This document shows positions 31,144 through 32,769 of a stretch of DNA of 32,769 nucleotides, in pieces. The notes under the pieces are model-generated. The model searched no databases and had not been told where the DNA came from. It worked only from the letters and a program-made list of their open reading frames with translations. Source of the stretch: Clostridia bacterium (GTDB lineage: Bacteria > Bacillota > Clostridia > Oscillospirales > CAG-272); contig JAFVQL010000065.1 of assembly GCA_017504785.1 (NCBI GenBank), positions 1 to 32,769 of the forward strand, read 5' to 3'. Position 1 is the stretch's first letter, and the number at the start of each line of letters is the position of its first letter. Made by a program: the position numbers and the translations under genes.

Positions 31144-32475
31144 TTACTCCACGTAGCTTACGCCATCGATGATGATAACGCTGACAACGCCGGCGGCTGC
31201 GGCATCCGAATTAAGGTCATAGATGTAATAAGTATCGTTCGTGTTGTTGGCTGCGGTAATCTTACCGCCGGTGGGGTAAACCACGTAAGCGTAGTGCTCA
31301 CCGGTTGCTGCCGGGAGATTGATGGTGGAGTTCTTGATCACGCCGGTTCCGCCATTGGCAACACCCAGAGCAGATGCATGACCACCGCCAACGTCTACTT
31401 TCGTGCCGATCGTGAATTCGCAGCCCGTTACGGTAGAGGTTCCATCACAGTAGACAGCGTAGCCTTTCGTGTTGAACTTCACGTTCGTGAACGTTGCGGT
31501 TGCATTCTTGGGAACCTGGAATCCGAAATCAGCCGTGTACGAACCGCCGACTACGTCAAGAGTCATGTTACCGGAGAAGCCATTCGTGTTCATAACATAG
31601 CAATAGTTCGCATTTCCTTTGGAATCCTCGGCGGGGCTGTTTTCAACGTAGGTCACGTTGTTCAGCGTAATCTTCACGTCGTCGCTATTCGCACGAACTT
31701 TGATAAAAGCACCGTTATCAAGGCTTGCATTGAAGGTACCGTCATTGATCACGATCTCTACGTCCGTGGTGTTTTGGGGAACGTTAACAAGACCGTATTC
31801 AGTGCAGTCCACGATCGAGTCCTTTGCATTGATCGTCAGCTTGGAGCCGTCTGACATAACGAAGGGTCTCTGGTAGCCCGCCGTAAGCTTATGGCCGTTC
31901 AGATCAAGAACGATATCTGCATTGTCGGGAAGCGTGATCGATTCGTTGTCAATCGTAAGATTCTTCTTCAGGGAAATATTCTTCGTTCCGGCAAGAATCG
32001 CGTCTCTGAGGTCATTTCTGCTAGCTGCAACAACGTCGATGTACTTCGCACCGTCGCAAAGATTGAAGAGAACGTTGCCTGCGGCGAGGTCTTCTTCAAA
32101 GGTCTCGGAATACTTTGCCTCGGTGGGGAATTCAACGGTCTTCTGTCCGGTTGCCTCATCGGTCTTAACAAGAACGACTGCGTTCAGATCCTTGTTCCAC
32201 AGAAATTCTCTGTGCTTGGTCAGGGGCCTGAGGTTCTTCACAGCGTAGCCTGCTTTTTCCAATGCGTTCACCGCATCCTCGAGAGAAGTAACTTTTTCCT
32301 CTTCCATTGCGATCGCGGTGTTCATCTGCTGTACCGCGCGCTGGTCAGAAGAAAGATTGGCCTTTTCGATGATGCCGCTAAACGTGGGGATCAGCACTGC
32401 GGAAAGAATCGCAATGACAGCAACCACAACCACGAGCTCAACGATCGTAAAGCCCTTTTTCATTTGTTTTTTCAT
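31144..32475 (-). CDS. Prepilin-type protein with beta-helix-like surface domain
   Basis: This 443-aa protein begins with a class III/type IV prepilin signal: basic MKKQMKKG, cleavage expected after Gly8, then FTIVELVVVVAVIAILSAV with Glu at mature position 5. A short helical segment follows, with VQQMNTAIAMEEEKVTSLED typical of clostridial pseudopilins. From about residue 145 the sequence becomes strand-rich and repetitive (IVLDLNGHKL, LTINAKDS, VEIVINDGTF, VKITLNNVTY, LDVVGGSY, ATFTNVKF, STVTGCEF, GVIKNSTI), the pattern of a right-handed parallel beta-helix, to near the C-terminus. A surface-exposed, filament-associated binding or glycan-interacting role is inferred. No pilus assembly genes or prepilin peptidase are nearby. 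The second of two ATGs is chosen, giving 7-base spacing from AAGGAG. Confidence 0.85.
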   Translation of the reverse strand: MKKQMKKGFTIVELVVVVAVIAILSAVLIPTFSGIIEKANLSSDQRAVQQMNTAIAMEEEKVTSLEDAVNALEKAGYAVKNLRPLTKHREFLWNKDLNAVVLVKTDEATGQKTVEFPTEAKYSETFEEDLAAGNVLFNLCDGAKYIDVVAASRNDLRDAILAGTKNISLKKNLTIDNESITLPDNADIVLDLNGHKLTAGYQRPFVMSDGSKLTINAKDSIVDCTEYGLVNVPQNTTDVEIVINDGTFNASLDNGAFIKVRANSDDVKITLNNVTYVENSPAEDSKGNANYCYVMNTNGFSGNMTLDVVGGSYTADFGFQVPKNATATFTNVKFNTKGYAVYCDGTSTVTGCEFTIGTKVDVGGGHASALGVANGGTGVIKNSTINLPAATGEHYAYVVYPTGGKITAANNTNDTYYIYDLNSDAAAAGVVSVIIIDGVSYVE

Positions 32476-32542
32476 GATCATTCTCCTTAAAGAATATGTA
32501 ATGTTGGGTTCGACATCCCAAGATGTACGAACTATTAAATCA

Positions 32543-32571
32543 ATTATAGCACACAACACCCGGATTGTCAA
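32543..32571 (-). promoter_or_regulatory. Full-consensus promoter of the prepilin gene
   Basis: TTGACA (32566-32571), exactly 17 bp and TATAAT (32543-32548) on the minus strand match the sigma-A consensus at all twelve positions. The leader to the ATG is about 60 bases and holds no obvious attenuator. High expression is inferred. Confidence 0.9.
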
Positions 32572-32747
32572 CAGTAAATAGATTTTTTTGACAAAAAAAC
32601 AAGAAAATATAAAATATGTATAAAAGCACGGCAAATTTGCTTTTTTTGCGCCGCCGCGCCTGCGTTTTTCGCGCGCTTCGTAATGCATTATATGCGGCAA
32701 AATGGATTTTGTGAACCGAGCAGGCGCGGAGAATGCGAGAATGATTT

Positions 32748-32769
32748 AGTGAAGAGTGAAGAGTGAAGA
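32748..32769. repeat. Heptamer tandem repeat running off the right edge
   Basis: Three exact copies of AGTGAAG (32748-32768) continue into the window end, so the true length is unknown. The interval 32572-32747 between it and the prepilin promoter shows no gene. Confidence 0.7.

Overview
The window looks like a chromosomal segment of a low-abundance or uncultured Bacillota bacterium of class Clostridia, with moderately GC-rich coding DNA and A/T-rich intergenic gaps. The clues are a DnaD-type replication protein beside a DnaC/DnaI-type helicase loader, a Rex redox repressor, YqhQ next to PrmC, a CotF-like spore coat protein, the diaminopimelate dehydrogenase route to lysine, ECF-type vitamin uptake, and clear sigma-A promoters with 17-bp spacers. 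No rRNA, tRNA, prophage, transposase or CRISPR array was seen. About thirty genes are present, and most are core metabolism and housekeeping.

Layout. 0.2-2.8 kb (minus): nagA and a ROK-family gene overlap, a small amino-sugar unit. 3.0-5.5 kb (plus): a DinG/Rad3-like iron-sulfur helicase, followed by a 99-bp tandem repeat. 5.7-8.0 kb (minus): a small basic unknown protein and the YifB/ComM AAA ATPase. 8.1-8.5 kb: structured repeat element 1. 8.5-10.3 kb (minus): a sodium:alanine/glycine symporter behind a glycine riboswitch and leader terminator. 10.4-10.9 kb: the CotF-like coat protein. 11.5-20.9 kb (plus): a tightly packed housekeeping run, yqhQ-prmC-ddl-murI-rbfA-galU-rimI-tsaD-rex-dnaD-dnaC. 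20.9-21.3 kb: structured repeat element 2. 21.3-22.8 kb (minus): an ECF S component and type III pantothenate kinase. 22.9-25.0 kb: a divergent AraC regulator / Gfo-Idh oxidoreductase pair. 25.2-29.5 kb (minus): dapA-dapB-ddh-lysA under a lysine riboswitch. 29.6-30.9 kb: a CvpA-like membrane protein with a long acidic tail. 31.1-32.6 kb: a prepilin with a beta-helix-like domain behind a consensus promoter.

How the genes work together. Several genes feed the cell wall: ddl (D-Ala-D-Ala), murI (D-Glu), dapA/dapB/ddh (meso-DAP) and nagA (GlcNAc-6-P). The lysine and glycine riboswitches place amino-acid synthesis and uptake under direct metabolite control. coaX with the adjacent S component suggests pantothenate salvage into CoA.

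The most unusual content is non-coding. Two ~350-390 bp elements (8080-8466 and 20897-21251) share a chain of short hairpins whose stems differ but keep pairing. Each is enclosed by an A-run/stem/T-run that looks like a split intrinsic terminator at the 3' end of a gene. They could be a mobile structured element that targets terminator loops, or a structured RNA. Other points are a glutamate racemase with altered signature residues, a helicase with an apparently decayed N-terminal nuclease domain, and a lone pilin/beta-helix protein.
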